A stretch of 40,351 bases of DNA from Chara braunii. Lineage: Eukaryota > Streptophyta > Charophyceae > Charales > Characeae. Every line of letters begins with the position of its first letter. Within the stretch, counting starts at the first letter, position 1. The notes beneath the pieces were generated by a model. That model saw nothing but the letters and a program-made list of their open reading frames with translations. It had not been told where the DNA came from and searched no databases. Shown piece by piece: positions 9,760 through 20,401 of this stretch. The stretch is from the NCBI GenBank assembly GCA_003427395.1, contig BFEA01000111.1:739810-780160 (forward strand), written 5' to 3'. The position numbers and the translations under genes were made by a program.

Positions 9760-11420
9760 ATGCCACGTTTAACCAGGAACTCTCAACGCGCAACCGTTGA
9801 CGTCGCCGCCGCTGCAGCTGCTGCTGCCACCTCGTTCGCCGCTGCCACCACTTCCTCCCACACCATGGCCCAATCATCCAACATTGATATGTCCAACATC
9901 TGCACAAACTCTGTTGACAGCATCGCCTGCAATCTCGCAGACGACCAACCAGCTGCAACCCCCGCTGCACTGGACTTTGCGGCCCTACTCCAGATGATGC
10001 AATCGCTCCAATCGTCCATCTCCCTCGTAAACACCTCCATCACCGACATAAAGACCTTCATCTCTACCATCTCCAACCACGTCACTGCAAAAGTCTGCAA
10101 TCGAAGGAAACACCCCTGCTATGACGGTCGTCACAACAACCTCCCCCCAAACTACACCCGCACCACTTCCCTCCCCGTCCACATCCACCGCCCTCTCCTC
10201 CAGCACGTCATCCACACCCCAGCTCGCATCTACCACTACCCCCACCATAGTCACCCAGCCGACAAACCCCGCCGTCACACAGTCGTCGACCGTTCCCCGC
10301 CAGTCAAAACCCATCTTGACTTCGTTCGTTATCACCTCCACCCTCCCCAGCTATACTGAGATTATTCCACAAGCTGTGTATCCCGCCGTTCCACTACTCC
10401 CCCCCAATGCTCTCATCCCCACNAACCCCGCCAATGATTTCACCCCGGTCAACTCTTCTACTCCCACCCTTGATTTCAACGCCCTTGCTGCCACTACTGA
10501 CAGAGAAGGAAAAATCCCTCCATCCTTCCGTGCCAACGAGATTCCCACCTTCTCAGGCCAACCCCATGAGGATGTTTTCCTCTTTCTCGTCAAACTTCAA
10601 CAAACCTCCTCCCTCCATAACATCCCTGTCGTCCACTGGCTCCCCATCGCTGGCAGCAGACTCCTCAACAACGCCGCTCGTTGGTGGTACACCGAAATGA
10701 CCAACCGCCATCACACTAATCTCCGATCTCACACCTTCCTTGAGTGGGCCGCCCTCATCACCTCCACCTTCTGTCCACAGAAAACGGTCGACGACTACAT
10801 CGACCAATTTTGCCAACTCACAAAATGGCCCCACCGACCATTTTGTACAATATGTTCGCTCGCTTCGCCAACATATCCCTACCAATATCGTCAGCGTCAT
10901 CACGTTCATCTCCCGCGTCAAAGACGTATGCCGCAAATACCTAGCGGCCGTCGTCGTCCGCGAGCCACCCATGACCCTCGCCGACCTCCTCACTCGTGCC
11001 CTCCAAATCGATCACGTCCTCTCCCCCTACAAGACCGCACTTACATCGGCCCCTCCCCGCCCTCGCTTCTTCCACAACATCGCCTCCTAGGACACCTCCT
11101 CCACCACCTCCTCGGACGAGTTCTCCACGCCCGACCCCGACACCCTCTCCGATCCATTAGACACCATATCGCTCTCTCCTGATGAACTCTCTACCATCCA
11201 CCTCATGCGGATGGAAAAGAGAGTACGCTCTAGCCGCCTTCCCCCAACCACCCTCCCCCAACCACCCTCCCGGGCCGCCTCAAGAAACTCACACCCGAGG
11301 AAAGAGCCTACCTTCAGGCAAAAGGTGGATGCTTCCGGTGCTGACAGATAGGCCACCAACAAACCAACTGCCCACTTGCTAGACAATTGACACGCCATCC
11401 CGTGACCGTCCAACCCGCTA
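9760..11420 (+). pseudogene. gag: Gag of element 2 (frameshifted)
   Basis: It starts at ATG 9760 with an Ala-rich N-terminus and a Gln/Ser helix (LLQMMQSLQSSISLV). It shifts near 10.12 kb into the 10121-11182 frame, which is Pro/Thr/Ser-rich and then contains the Gag core (IPTFSGQPHEDVFLFLVKLQ, AARWWYTEMTNR, WAALITSTFCPQKTVDDYI). A further shift near 10.84 kb leads to DHFVQYVRSLRQHIPTNIVS in the 10740-11090 frame. A zinc knuckle at 11330-11371 ends the region. Base composition is strongly C-rich on this strand, unlike elements 1 and 3. At least three frame breaks make it a pseudogene. Confidence 0.8.
11330..11371 (+). pseudogene. CCHC zinc knuckle of element 2 with an internal TGA
   Basis: The frame reads CFRC, stop, QIGHQQTNC, preserving C-X2-C-X4-H-X4-C if the TGA (11342-11344) replaces one X residue. 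An Arg CGA codon is the simplest ancestor. This gives a precise example of C-to-T decay inside an otherwise perfect motif. Confidence 0.85.
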
Positions 11421-11757
11421 CTTCCGCATCCGCCACTCTCGGCCCCTCCTCTACTTGAACACTGTCCCCATGGTCACCACGCACCCGTCCCAACATCGAC
11501 GACTAGTCTGCCGGCCATCCCATCGGTGACGATCTCCACCCCACCGGTGACCTATTTGGCATCAACAATACGTCTGCCTCCCCCCTCTCAGGTGCCGCAC
11601 ATCCCACTGAACGACCCATAGGCGTCGCAACCCTCGTCGCCTGACGCCCCCCTCTCCGCGACATGTTCCGCAACCCTCCTTCCGAATCCATCCTTTGTCA
11701 CCTTCTCTGATGTTGTTGAGGAACAAGCCCGACACGATCAGCTTGTCCGATTAGGCA

Positions 11758-12240
11758 ATGAACAACGCCGCCTCAACACCATTATCTCCACCGCCAACTC
11801 ATCATGCTTTCACCTCAAATTCGTCGCCGCCACCCTTGGTGCGTCTACGAGTAAGTTCAGGGTCCTCCTCGACATTGGAGCCTCCGATAACTTCATCACC
11901 GACGCGTGTCCGGAAAGCCGGTCTTACCTCTACCGGTTACGACTCCCTGATTATGATTCGTTTAGGGGACAAAGACACCGCCGTCGTCGTAGATCGCATG
12001 GTTTCCGAGACTACCATGACTGTCGGAACCCTCCGAAGTCAGGTCTCATTCGATGTCATGCACTTAATGTGCAATATCGTTTTGGGAACACCGTGGCTGG
12101 ATCGCTACATGCCATACGCATTCCACCCCAACTTCCTCCGCCTCACCAACCCCCCTGACACAACCATTGACATTCCCTATCTCCCCTATCCCACCTCTCA
12201 AAGCTCCGTCACCCCGCACCAATTTCTCCACAGCGTCCCC
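11758..12240 (+). pseudogene. Aspartic protease of element 2 (catalytic change)
   Basis: One frame reads KFRVLLDIGASDNFI around 11855-11890. The active-site triad is D-I-G (11871-11879) where D-T/S-G is normal; ACT to ATT gives the Ile. The second half of the domain lies in the 11758 ORF frame (RVRKAGLTSTGYDS, then CNIVLGTPWLDRY), so a frameshift separates the active site from the body. The Ile is expected to disturb the catalytic loop hydrogen bond. Confidence 0.75.
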
Positions 12241-12245
12241 AGGAC

Positions 12246-12915
12246 TTGCTCCCGACAGACAAACCCGACCAAGCCCCCCCCTCTGACCCCTCCCTCATCT
12301 CCATCCTCGATGAGTTCAAGGACGTCTTCTTCGAGTCCTTACCTACCGGACTACCTCCGGATCGTGGCATATCCCACACCATCGATTTGGAGCCCGGTCA
12401 TTCTCCACCTTTCCGCCCTCCGTACCGACTCTCCGTTCCGAAGCCGAAGAAATGAAGCGGCAACTCAATGAACTCCTTGAAAAAGGATTCATTAAGTCGA
12501 GTTCATCCCCCTTCGGTACAAGATGCCTTTTCGTAAAGAAAGGCGGAACATCGAAACTTCGGATGTGCACAGACTACCACGCCCTGAACCGGATCACGAT
12601 CAAGAACAAGTACCCCCTACCTCGGATCTCCAAGCTTCTTGATCGACTCCGTGAAGCCAAGTATTTCACCAAGATCGACCTTCGTAGTGGCTTCCACCAG
12701 ATCCTCATCTGCGAGGACACCCACAAGACCGCATTCCGCTCTCGATTTCGGGCACTACGAGTTCCTCGTGATGCCTTTCGGACTTACCAATGCCCCTGCC
12801 ATATTCCAGTCCACCATGAATCACATCCTCCGCAACCTCCTCGAAGTCTGTGTTGTCGTCTACCTCGATGGCATCCTCTTCTATAGCCCACCTTCGACTC
12901 CCACCTTCAACATTT
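12246..12915 (+). pseudogene. Reverse transcriptase of element 2 (inactive)
   Basis: The frame at 12246-12455 has the gypsy RT lead-in ([20 protein letters not shown]). The 12452 frame carries [29 protein letters not shown] and [14 protein letters not shown] (catalytic Asp). The 12639 frame then continues [20 protein letters not shown] and [13 protein letters not shown]. The catalytic box is YLDG (12861-12872): GGC replaces the Asp codon GAC at the second Asp, an inactivating A-to-G change. Two frameshifts (near 12450 and 12750) also break it. Confidence 0.85.
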
Positions 12916-13033
12916 AAACCAGGTAGTCTCTATCCTGAAAGAGAAAAAACTCTACGGCAAGCTTAGCAAATACACCTTTGTTGCTTCAAGCATTGAATAC
13001 CTTGGCCACATCGTCTCCGCTGAAGGTATCAAT

Positions 13034-13740
13034 ATGGACCCCTCGAAGGTCATGGCCGTCGTCGGGTATCCACCTCCCAAGACCCTACTCCAACTCCGAT
13101 CATTTTTCGGCCTTGCTAACTACCACCGCCCCTTTATTCGCAACTTCTTCGACATCTCGTACCTTCTCCACGAACTCACCCGCAAGGACGAACCCTTCAC
13201 TTGGAATGATCGCTGCCAAAACACCTTCGATGCCATAAAACAACTCATCACCACCGCCCCCGTCCTCAAGATCACCGACCCCACTCGCCATTTCTACGTC
13301 ACCACCGACGCCTCCGACTTCGCCATTGGAGCCGTCCTGTCCCAACATTTCCCTCGTGACACCACCGAAACTCCTTCCATCAAGGAATCCCCTACCAACC
13401 CCGAGGCTCCACACGACGAATACCCCATCGCCTTCGCCAATAAGAAACTCCTTCCCGCGGAAATGAATTACCCCTCCAACGAGAAGGAGCTCCTCGCCGT
13501 GATCCTCACCCTCACAGTCTGGCGCCCATACCTCGACGGGCAATATTTCACCGTCCGCACAGATAACACCATCGTCTCTTCTATCATAACGAAGAAAGAC
13601 ATTACCCCACGACAAGCCCGTTGGTTAGACTTTCTTGCCCAATTCACATTCACCATTTGCCACACTGTCGACAAAAGCAACTGTGTTGATGATGCCCTCT
13701 CTCGACGCCCTGACTACAAGCCCTCTGAGAAAGTCAACAT
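13034..13740 (+). pseudogene. RT connection and RNase H of element 2
   Basis: Within the 435-codon frame at 13034-14341, the first 235 residues are a clean gypsy segment: RSFFGLANYHRPFIRNF, VLKITDPTRHFYVTTDASDF (RNase H Asp), NEKELLAVILTL (Glu), FTVRTDNTIV (Asp) and [15 protein letters not shown]. An inserted Pro/Glu-rich loop (about residues 110-140) lies between the first Asp and the Glu. The remainder of this frame (after about 13740) is out of phase with integrase and is not a real protein. Confidence 0.8.
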
Positions 13741-14210
13741 CGCCATGACTCATATCCAACTCCTCCCATCACTCCACCACCGCTACACTAAGGCTACCTC
13801 TCTTGCCCGGATTTCTCAACAATCTACAACAAACTTCGTGACCTCGACTCAGTTCCCGACTACTCCCTTCACAACCAACTTCTTTACATTGACACCAAAG
13901 GCACTCATCGACTTTGCATCCCCGATGCATGTGGCCTCCGTACCCAACTCTTGGCCGAGTATCACGACGCCAAGAGTGCAGGACACCTCGGTTCCAAAAA
14001 ACCTTCGACACCATCTCTCGTTACTTCTACCGACCTTCCCTACTCGCCGATGTCAAAGCCTACATCCGCTCATGCCCCACATGTCAAGTCGTCAACCCCT
14101 CAAACCGCGCCAAGCCCGACAAGCTACAATGATTGCCGATCCCCACCCGCCGGTGGCAGTCCATCTCCATGGACTTTGTCTGTGGTCTCCCCAAGACCGA
14201 CCATGTGTTC
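13741..14210 (+). pseudogene. Integrase N-terminus of element 2
   Basis: The HHCC domain is divided between two frames: LAEYHDAKSAGHLGSKK (13951 frame) and TFDTISRYFYRPSLLADVKA with SCPTCQVVNPSNRAK (13914 frame). It reaches the start of the catalytic core at about 14150-14210 (WQSISMDFVCGLPKTDHVF, first catalytic Asp). The sequence then stops making sense on + and continues inverted on the minus strand. Confidence 0.8.
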
Positions 14211-14590
14211 GTTTAAGGGCTTCGGTGGCTTCTCTAAGGAGTCTGTTCATTGTTGTTACCCATTCATTGAGAGAAGGGCAGGGGGTGGATGGGTTAAGCT
14301 CCGAAGGAAGCAAGAAGTCGGAGGGCAAGCGAGGGTGGTAGCCGAGGTCAAGGTAGAATGAAGAGATGCCAGTGGAAGGACAAATGACGTTGTTGTAGGC
14401 AATCTCAGCAGCAGTGAGCAACTGATCCCAATCGTGTTGGTGTGGATGACAACACTTCCGTAGGATTCTTTGGAGAGTATCGTTCATCTTCTATGTTTGT
14501 CCGTCGGTTTGTGGGTGGAATGCAGTGTTGTACTTGAGCGTGGTTTCATAGGCCTTGAAGAGGTGTTTCCAGAATTGTGATAGGAAGACA
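14211..14590 (-). pseudogene. Inverted integrase core segment within element 2
   Basis: Minus-strand translation gives [27 protein letters not shown], stop, KMNDTLQRILRKC, HDWDQLLTAAEIAYNN, YLDLGYHPRLP and NRLLREATEALKR. This is the second half of a gypsy integrase core, lying between the plus-strand first half (to about 14210) and the plus-strand C-terminus (from about 14614). The core stretch with the second catalytic Asp is missing. A deletion plus inversion explains the order. Confidence 0.85.
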
Positions 14591-14613
14591 AGACTAACAA
14601 ACACAGATGTGAG

Positions 14614-15069
14614 GTGTCATTCAGCGTAAGGGACAAAGTTTGGCTCTCCGCCAAACGCTTTGAACCCGAATACGGCTTGTCCAAAAAACTCTCGAACAAG
14701 TGGCTCGGACCCTTCCCGATCATTGACCAAACCTCCCAAGTCAACTACAAACTCCAATTCCCTCCTGACATGGCTCGCGTCCACCCTGTCTTCCACGTGG
14801 AGTACCTCAAAGAATACCATGAATCCCCACCCCAATTCGCTGACCGCCCATATCCTAGACCTCCACCAATCATGTTACCCACAGCCCCTGAATTCGTCGT
14901 CGAAGCCATCATAGGATGAAGAACTATTTGACCACCCTGAACCAATTACAAAATACAAAGATAAATGGACAAGATACCCTGACGAAGAATCCACATGGGA
15001 ACCTCTTGCTAACCTTAAGAATGCTATGAAACTTGTTCGTGCCTATGATCACGCTCACCCTATATCCTA
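14614..15069 (+). pseudogene. Integrase C-terminus and chromodomain of element 2
   Basis: VRDKVWLSAKRFEPEYGLSK, KLSNKWLGPFPI and HPVFHVEYLKEY are the integrase tail (14614-14919 frame). After a frameshift near 14915, another frame reads EELFDHPEPITKYKDKWTRY, then PDEESTWEPLANLKNAMKL. That is a recognisable chromodomain (hydrophobic/aromatic residues plus the Y-P-x-E-x-S-T-W-E-P core), ending at TAG 15067-15069. This places element 2 among chromodomain-bearing gypsy elements. Confidence 0.8.
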
Positions 15070-15223
15070 GATACATAATCTAACCCAAACCCTAAACCCT
15101 TGCATAAACCTTGCCTTGACCTCGCCAAAGCCCTGCATTACACACCCCTGTACCTAGCGAAGCCCTTGCCTCTTGAACACCCCCCCCCCTGTCTGATCCG
15201 CTCTTGCCTCCGCCTTGCCCCAT
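15070..15223. other. C-rich spacer between elements 2 and 3
   Basis: It holds CCTTGC-rich sequence and two telomere-like units (AACCCTAAACCCT) at about 15084-15100. No LTR for element 2 was recognised here. It abuts the left end of the element 3 LTR at 15224. Confidence 0.4.
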
Positions 15224-16359
15224 TGTTGCATACTTGTGAGTACTTCAACAAGTATGGGCAGAACCAAGAGATCAACCAATATAAGATGAGCATGTATGCA
15301 GCGGAAGTCTGATAAATGGACTGACTCACATAGACTGACTCACACAGATATCACTCCACACACAAACAATCGTGAGATGGTGGGGTCTGAGCCAATCATA
15401 GACGATGCTCAGGCCCCGTACAACCATACACAAATGAAAGGTGGGAGAAGAGACGAAGGAGGTGGGCGATGTAGGCAGCGCCAGATGTCATCGAGATAGA
15501 ATCCAGTAGGTCACGGATATGGTAGTCCAAAATGTCATCGAACAAGATCAAAATGTCGTGGACAATAAGTCACTAATGTCGGAGGTACAAAGTCCTAATG
15601 TAACCGGTGTCCAATCGGTGATCAACCCCAACAATCTCCAGGTCTCGAATCCGGTAAGTACCACAGCCTCTTACCACCGAAGTCCAACACTAATCTCTGT
15701 CCAACTCGTATCAAGTCTCCAATCTGAAGAAGAAGAAGAAGTTTGATGAAGAAGAAGAAGAAAAAGAAGAAGAAGAAGAAGAAGAAGAAGAAAAGAACAG
15801 AGGAGGAGAGAGGTGAGGAGGAGGGGAACCAGGGACTGAGGAGGGAGGAGACGACCTCACCCCCAAGTACCTGGTCTGCTGCAACTGCCTGGAGCCGAAG
15901 TCGGCTATGGTTGTCCGCTGTCTGGCTCCTCGGTTGCTGCTGCTGCTGCGCTAGCCGTGCTGCTGCGCACCTCCGAGCTTGCGCTGAGAATAGCGCAGCG
16001 TTACTGCTCCGCTGTAACCGAAACGAACTGGCGCTACCGCAGCGTCCAGTTGCTCGATGCCTCGAAGTGAGGCCGGCCGGTACTAAGTACCGGTGGGTTA
16101 GAGGCCGGCCTCAATGCTGCGAGGCCTGGCCGTGATCTGAACCGTCAAGATCGACGATTCAGATCGGATCGGCAGGCGACAGCCTCAAAAGCGCCGCCAG
16201 GCCCAACATGAGAATATCGTTTGGGCCTGCCCGTCGGTCTGGTCCAAAATGTGGCCTTTCGGCCTGCTGTACCCCCAAGTCTGGGCCTTTAGGCCCTACT
16301 GTGTCCCCTCTGCCCTAAGTCGGGTCCGCTAGGGCCCGTGTGGCGTCGAAGATGTAACA
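15224..16359 (-). repeat. 3' LTR of element 3
   Basis: Read on the minus strand it begins TGTTACATCTTCG at 16359 and ends TATGCAACA at 15224, giving TG...CA ends. It directly follows the polypurine tract of element 3. It matches, in opposite orientation, the solo LTR at 24452-25540. Internal landmarks are a (GAA)n tract at 15725-15796, and two GACTGACTCACA units near 15316-15347 that are expanded to three 14-bp units in the solo LTR. Confidence 0.85.
15725..15796. repeat. (GAA)n microsatellite inside the element 3 LTR
   Basis: An imperfect GAA/AAG tract of about 70 bp. The homologous place in the solo LTR is occupied by sequencing-adapter junctions, suggesting this tract was hard to assemble there. 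Confidence 0.9.
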
Positions 16360-16375
16360 CACTCCCCCTCTTAAA
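16360..16375 (-). other. Polypurine tract of element 3
   Basis: Minus-strand sequence TTTTAAGAGGGGGAGTG directly precedes the LTR start TGTTACATC. This is the expected plus-strand primer site. Confidence 0.8.
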
Positions 16376-16380
16376 AGACC

Positions 16381-17769
16381 GAGCTACCTGCGAGGGCGGA
16401 GTTGTCTGTCCGATACCGGGGCGGGTCGGGCGGGACGAGCTGCTTCCTTGGCAAGTCGTCGCTTCTCATAGTCGGCGAAGATAAGGGGTGCAGAAGTCTG
16501 CAAGTCTGCACGAGAGATCCACCGACTGTCGTCAGACGCACATTGCTTGAATGTGACTTTGAACTGCATTGGCTTGTTGCCATGCTTGCGGTGCGTGATG
16601 ACTCGGTCGACTTCCTGATGTCCGTCCATAGAAGGCGGATCCTGTGATCGTCGGCCCGGAAACTCGTCAGCGGAAGGTGGCGTGTAGATGGCCAGCTTCG
16701 ACGCGTGGAAGACCCGGTGCACCGTAAGGTGCGGTGGAATGTTGACCACAAAGAAAGGACCTGGGGGGTCGTCTCCAATGGCAGAAGTAATTTCCCATGG
16801 TCCGAACCATTTCGGAAGGAGTTTGCGTGAAACGTCCTGCTCGAGCGCAAATTCCTCGGAGAGGACCCAAACAAGGTCTCCCTCGTGGAAAGGACATGGG
16901 AGTCAACGTCGGTTAGTTTGTTGCTGCATGCGGATTTGAGCCTTTTGCATATTTGCACGGGCTTTGATCAGCAAGTCCCGGTACTTCCGGACGGAAGCTG
17001 GAGAGCAAGGGACGTCTATGTCGGCAGCCTGTGGCAAAAGGAGATCAGCGAAGATCCGTGCTTTCTCTCCACCATGATGTAACTCGAATGGTGTGATGCA
17101 GATTGCCGGGTGCACCGAAGTGTCATAGGCGAACTCAATGTCGGGAAGCCGGTCAACCCAATCTTTCTGGTCGGGACGGATGAGCGTACGCAACATCATC
17201 TGAGCGGTCTGGTGCGCTCGCTCTGTCTGGCCATCTGTCTGCGGGTGCTGAGCCGAGCTCGACTTCATTGTCGTACTAGACTCAGCCATAAGGGAAGTCC
17301 AAAAGACCGACATGAAGCGAGTATCTCGGTCGCTCACTATGTCTTACGGAACACCCTGGTTGGTAATCCAACCGGTGTGCAAGAGTCGTGCGAGCTCAGA
17401 CGCTACATCATGATACTTGCAAGGAAGAAAACGAGCATACTTGCTCAAATGGTCAATGACCGTGAGAATACAGTCATGGCCGAGCCGATCGCGGGGGAAC
17501 GGGCCTGTAACGTCCATAGCAATGGAGAGGCGCGGTGCCCGAGGAATCGGCAACGGTTTCAGTTCGCCGAAGGGGACTCAAGATCAACCCTTGTTACGGT
17601 GGCAAACTGCACATGACTCAATGTACCTCGTGACGTCGTGAAGGACGTCGAGCCAGTGAAAACGCTGGCGGAGGCGTGCTAATGTGCGGGTCATCAAGGT
17701 GTGCCGAAAGTCGTGCGTTGTGGAATTCGCCGAGAAGACGAGTCCGTAAGATACGATCTTGGGGCACAA
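16381..17769 (-). pseudogene. Integrase core and C-terminus of element 3 (three breaks)
   Basis: The order on the minus strand is: HHCC remainder with CAVCHRNKG (17584-17769 frame); catalytic core IAMDVTGPFP (first Asp) and VIDHLSKYARFLP; SDRDTRFMS (second Asp); [14 protein letters not shown] (Glu); RPDQKDWVDRLPDIEFAYD; then the tail NIPPHLTVHRVFHASKLAIY and DGHQEVDRVITHRKHG, ending in QLRPRR. Breaks are a frameshift at the integrase N-terminus (about 17.68 kb), stops near 17584, a TAA at 17344-17346 (after GVP) and a TGA at 16903-16905 (an Arg codon fits, from comparison with element 5). The catalytic DDE residues are all present. Confidence 0.85.
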
Positions 17770-20401
17770 CTAACAAGTCCTTTCCTCTCGTGTGAAGGAG
17801 AAGGAACCCGTCGGAGATCCGATAATGGCTAGCCGGCGGGTGATCCGATGAAAGCTCTGCGTAAAGCGTAGAGTAAGTCGGATCGGACTTGTAGCCTTTG
17901 ACAAAATGCTGCTGCAGATCGTCATCGAGGTTGAATGTCGTGGTCACAATGGCACAAAAATCGGGCCGTCGTGAGAGGGCGTCCGCAACTTGATTGGCGG
18001 GACCGGGAATGTGGCACGGGTCAAAGTCGGACTGGTCGATGTAATACATCCATCGACCGATCGTGCTAGTGACCGTATCCTCCGTTTTATAAAAGGTCAA
18101 CGGATTGTTGTCCGTATTCCATTTAAAATGCCGACGACCGAGAAGAAAGTGGCGCCACCGTTTGAGAACGGTGACGAACGCGAGTAGCTCTTTCTTTCTA
18201 GCGTCGTCGAGAGTGTTGACGAGAGGCACCTTTTGGGAGAAATACTCCACCGGCTGCCAACCGTCCTCGTGACACTGTTCCAACACCGCACCAATACCGT
18301 ATCCCGAAGCGTCCGTAGTCACTTGGGTGGGAAGGGTAGGGTCGTATATACGGAGGGCAGGTGCGGCTTGCATTGCTGCCTTCAACGTATTGAACGCGTC
18401 ACGGGCTGCGTCGTCGAACTCAAAGGGCACCTTTGGGGATTGAAGTCTCGACAAGGGAGCGGCCACTTTCGAGTATGAGCCGACGAATCGCTGATAATAT
18501 CCAGCCAAACCCATGAAAGAGCGTACATCCATCGTGCAACGGGGTTCCGGCCAATCCATGATGGCTTGGATCTTGTCCGCTAAGGGACGAATGCCTTTCG
18601 GCGTGACGTAGTGACCCAAGTACTCAAGCTCCTGCTTGGCGAACTCGCACTTGTCGAGATTCGCTTTGTACTTGGCCAGTCGCAAATGATCCAAAACAGC
18701 ACGAAGGTGTATGATGTGCTTGTCCAACGTCCTACTATAAACCAAGATGTCATCGAGGTAGATGAGGACGCTGCGATCGAGCAAGTCGCGAAACTCAGTT
18801 GTCATAGCTGCTTGGAAAGTCGCGGGGGCATTGGTGAGGCCAAATGGCATGACCACCCGCTCAAANTGCCCGTACCACGTCTTGAACGCGGTTTTGTACC
18901 GATCTTGAGGCTGGATTTCAATCTGGTGGTAACCCGACTTCAAGTCCAACTTTGAGAAGTACGTCGCGCCGCCTAACCGCTCAAGGAGATCATTGATCCG
19001 AGGGAGAGGGTCGGCGTTCTTTACGGTTTGTGCGTTAAGTTTTCGATAATCGATGCATAACCGTAGACCTTTGTTCTTCTTCCGGACGAAGAGAACAGGG
19101 GCACCGTAAGGCGAACAACTAGGGCGAATCCAGCCCTTGTCAAGGAGGTCGTTGAGTTGTGCGTGAAGCACCTCGAGTTCCTCTTCGCTCATGCAGTAAA
19201 TGCATCCACGTGGAGGGATGGCGCTAGTCTCGAGAGTGATCCCGTGACGTATGGGCCGATCCGGAACCGTTCCGGGGGGAGCCTCGAAAACGTCTCCATA
19301 CTCGTCCAAGAGGTGAGAAATGCGTGGGTCCGGCGGTGACGTGGCTGGTCCGTCCGGCGAGGGAAGAGCATGCAAGAATACAAGGCCCATCTCCTCGACG
19401 TCATTCCGAGCTATGGCGTCGCGAATTCTCGCAACGGAAACCACGTGACAAACAATCGAACTGTGAGGGGTCGCGACCATACATGGGACTAACACTCCGT
19501 TCCGATCACGGATGTGAACGGTTCGGTCATGAAAGTTCATCGGATGATCGGCGCTACGCATCCAAGACATGCCTAGAATCATGTCAAACTTGGTGTCGAG
19601 GATGTCGAAAGACACCGGCTCGCACGCAAGGGGCGCAAAGTATACCGGGACGCCGTCAACGCATCGGTCGATGGACTTTTGCGTGCGGCCGTCCGCGAGT
19701 GTAACTTGTGTAGGTTGCGTCTTCCTTCGAACATGCAGGCCAAGGCCTGCGCGGGCCATAAAGGCTTGGCTCATGAAATTGCGAGATGCTCCGCAATCAA
19801 TCAAGACACTGCAAGTTGCCTTTCCAATTTGAATGCGGATATAGAGCAAAGGCGCGTCCGTCTCGACGTACCTTTGGGTGGCATACTTGCGGTCAATCTT
19901 CGCAAGATAGGAGCGGATATCGACCACCGCTACTCCGTCGTCCGTCAACGGAGCTGGTATTGCAGTGTGCAAATAGGAGCGTAGATTTGCCATCAAGGCC
20001 TTGCAATGCGGCCTTGGCAAGGTTTCGGTTGAGGGTAGAGGCATCCAAGCGAAGTCCTCTCTCGTGAGCGGGTCAAGCTCCTCAAGTCTTGACCACGCCG
20101 TCGAGTCCTCGGAATTCAATGGCGAGCTGACCGGATCACTTACCGACGGTGTACAGGCTGCGCATACGCTATCTAAGTGCACGTGGCTAGGCTGGTCTAA
20201 TGATGGTACCAACTGGGCGGCATAATCCTCGTACGTAGCACGAGAATCAGCGACTAACGCATGCTCCCCGGTAGTGACATCGGTTGCTAGCAAGGCAACT
20301 GGTTCCGGCGGAGTGAGGAGAAGCGTCGCCCCTCTCCTTGCGTAACTCAGTTTCCCGAGTTCGCTGGACGGGGTACGCGTGCCTTGCCCTTGTCCGGGCA
20401 T
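17618..20401 (-). CDS. pol: Pol polyprotein ORF of element 3 (protease-RT-RNase H-integrase start)
   Basis: This is a 927-codon open frame. The protease motif [11 protein letters not shown] has its catalytic Asp at residue 202, with Cys in the usual Thr/Ser place. [10 protein letters not shown] follows at about 272-281. RT runs from about 360: [30 protein letters not shown] (Asp 486), [14 protein letters not shown] and intact YLDD at 548-551. RNase H has Asp 697, Glu 738 and Asp 764, then [10 protein letters not shown]. Integrase begins [13 protein letters not shown] before a frameshift replaces the last 25 residues. One N base gives an unknown residue in [13 protein letters not shown]. Its start overlaps the gag zinc knuckle in another frame, so the first 30 residues may not be native. 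The RT and RNase H could be functional as sequence. Confidence 0.85.
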   Translation of the reverse strand: MPGQGQGTRTPSSELGKLSYARRGATLLLTPPEPVALLATDVTTGEHALVADSRATYEDYAAQLVPSLDQPSHVHLDSVCAACTPSVSDPVSSPLNSEDSTAWSRLEELDPLTREDFAWMPLPSTETLPRPHCKALMANLRSYLHTAIPAPLTDDGVAVVDIRSYLAKIDRKYATQRYVETDAPLLYIRIQIGKATCSVLIDCGASRNFMSQAFMARAGLGLHVRRKTQPTQVTLADGRTQKSIDRCVDGVPVYFAPLACEPVSFDILDTKFDMILGMSWMRSADHPMNFHDRTVHIRDRNGVLVPCMVATPHSSIVCHVVSVARIRDAIARNDVEEMGLVFLHALPSPDGPATSPPDPRISHLLDEYGDVFEAPPGTVPDRPIRHGITLETSAIPPRGCIYCMSEEELEVLHAQLNDLLDKGWIRPSCSPYGAPVLFVRKKNKGLRLCIDYRKLNAQTVKNADPLPRINDLLERLGGATYFSKLDLKSGYHQIEIQPQDRYKTAFKTWYGXFERVVMPFGLTNAPATFQAAMTTEFRDLLDRSVLIYLDDILVYSRTLDKHIIHLRAVLDHLRLAKYKANLDKCEFAKQELEYLGHYVTPKGIRPLADKIQAIMDWPEPRCTMDVRSFMGLAGYYQRFVGSYSKVAAPLSRLQSPKVPFEFDDAARDAFNTLKAAMQAAPALRIYDPTLPTQVTTDASGYGIGAVLEQCHEDGWQPVEYFSQKVPLVNTLDDARKKELLAFVTVLKRWRHFLLGRRHFKWNTDNNPLTFYKTEDTVTSTIGRWMYYIDQSDFDPCHIPGPANQVADALSRRPDFCAIVTTTFNLDDDLQQHFVKGYKSDPTYSTLYAELSSDHPPASHYRISDGFLLLHTRGKDLLVVPQDRILRTRLLGEFHNARLSAHLDDPHISTPPPAFSLARRPSRRHEVH

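Noticed and set aside
13100-13615. 171-codon minus-strand ORF
   Set aside because: It is antisense to the RNase H of element 2 and has no recognisable domain; it results from C-rich coding on the other strand.
15084-15100. AACCCTAAACCCT as an interstitial telomere
   Set aside because: Only about two plant-type telomere units, too short to be meaningful.
15743-16135. 130-codon Lys-rich ORF
   Set aside because: Translation of the GAA tract within the element 3 LTR.
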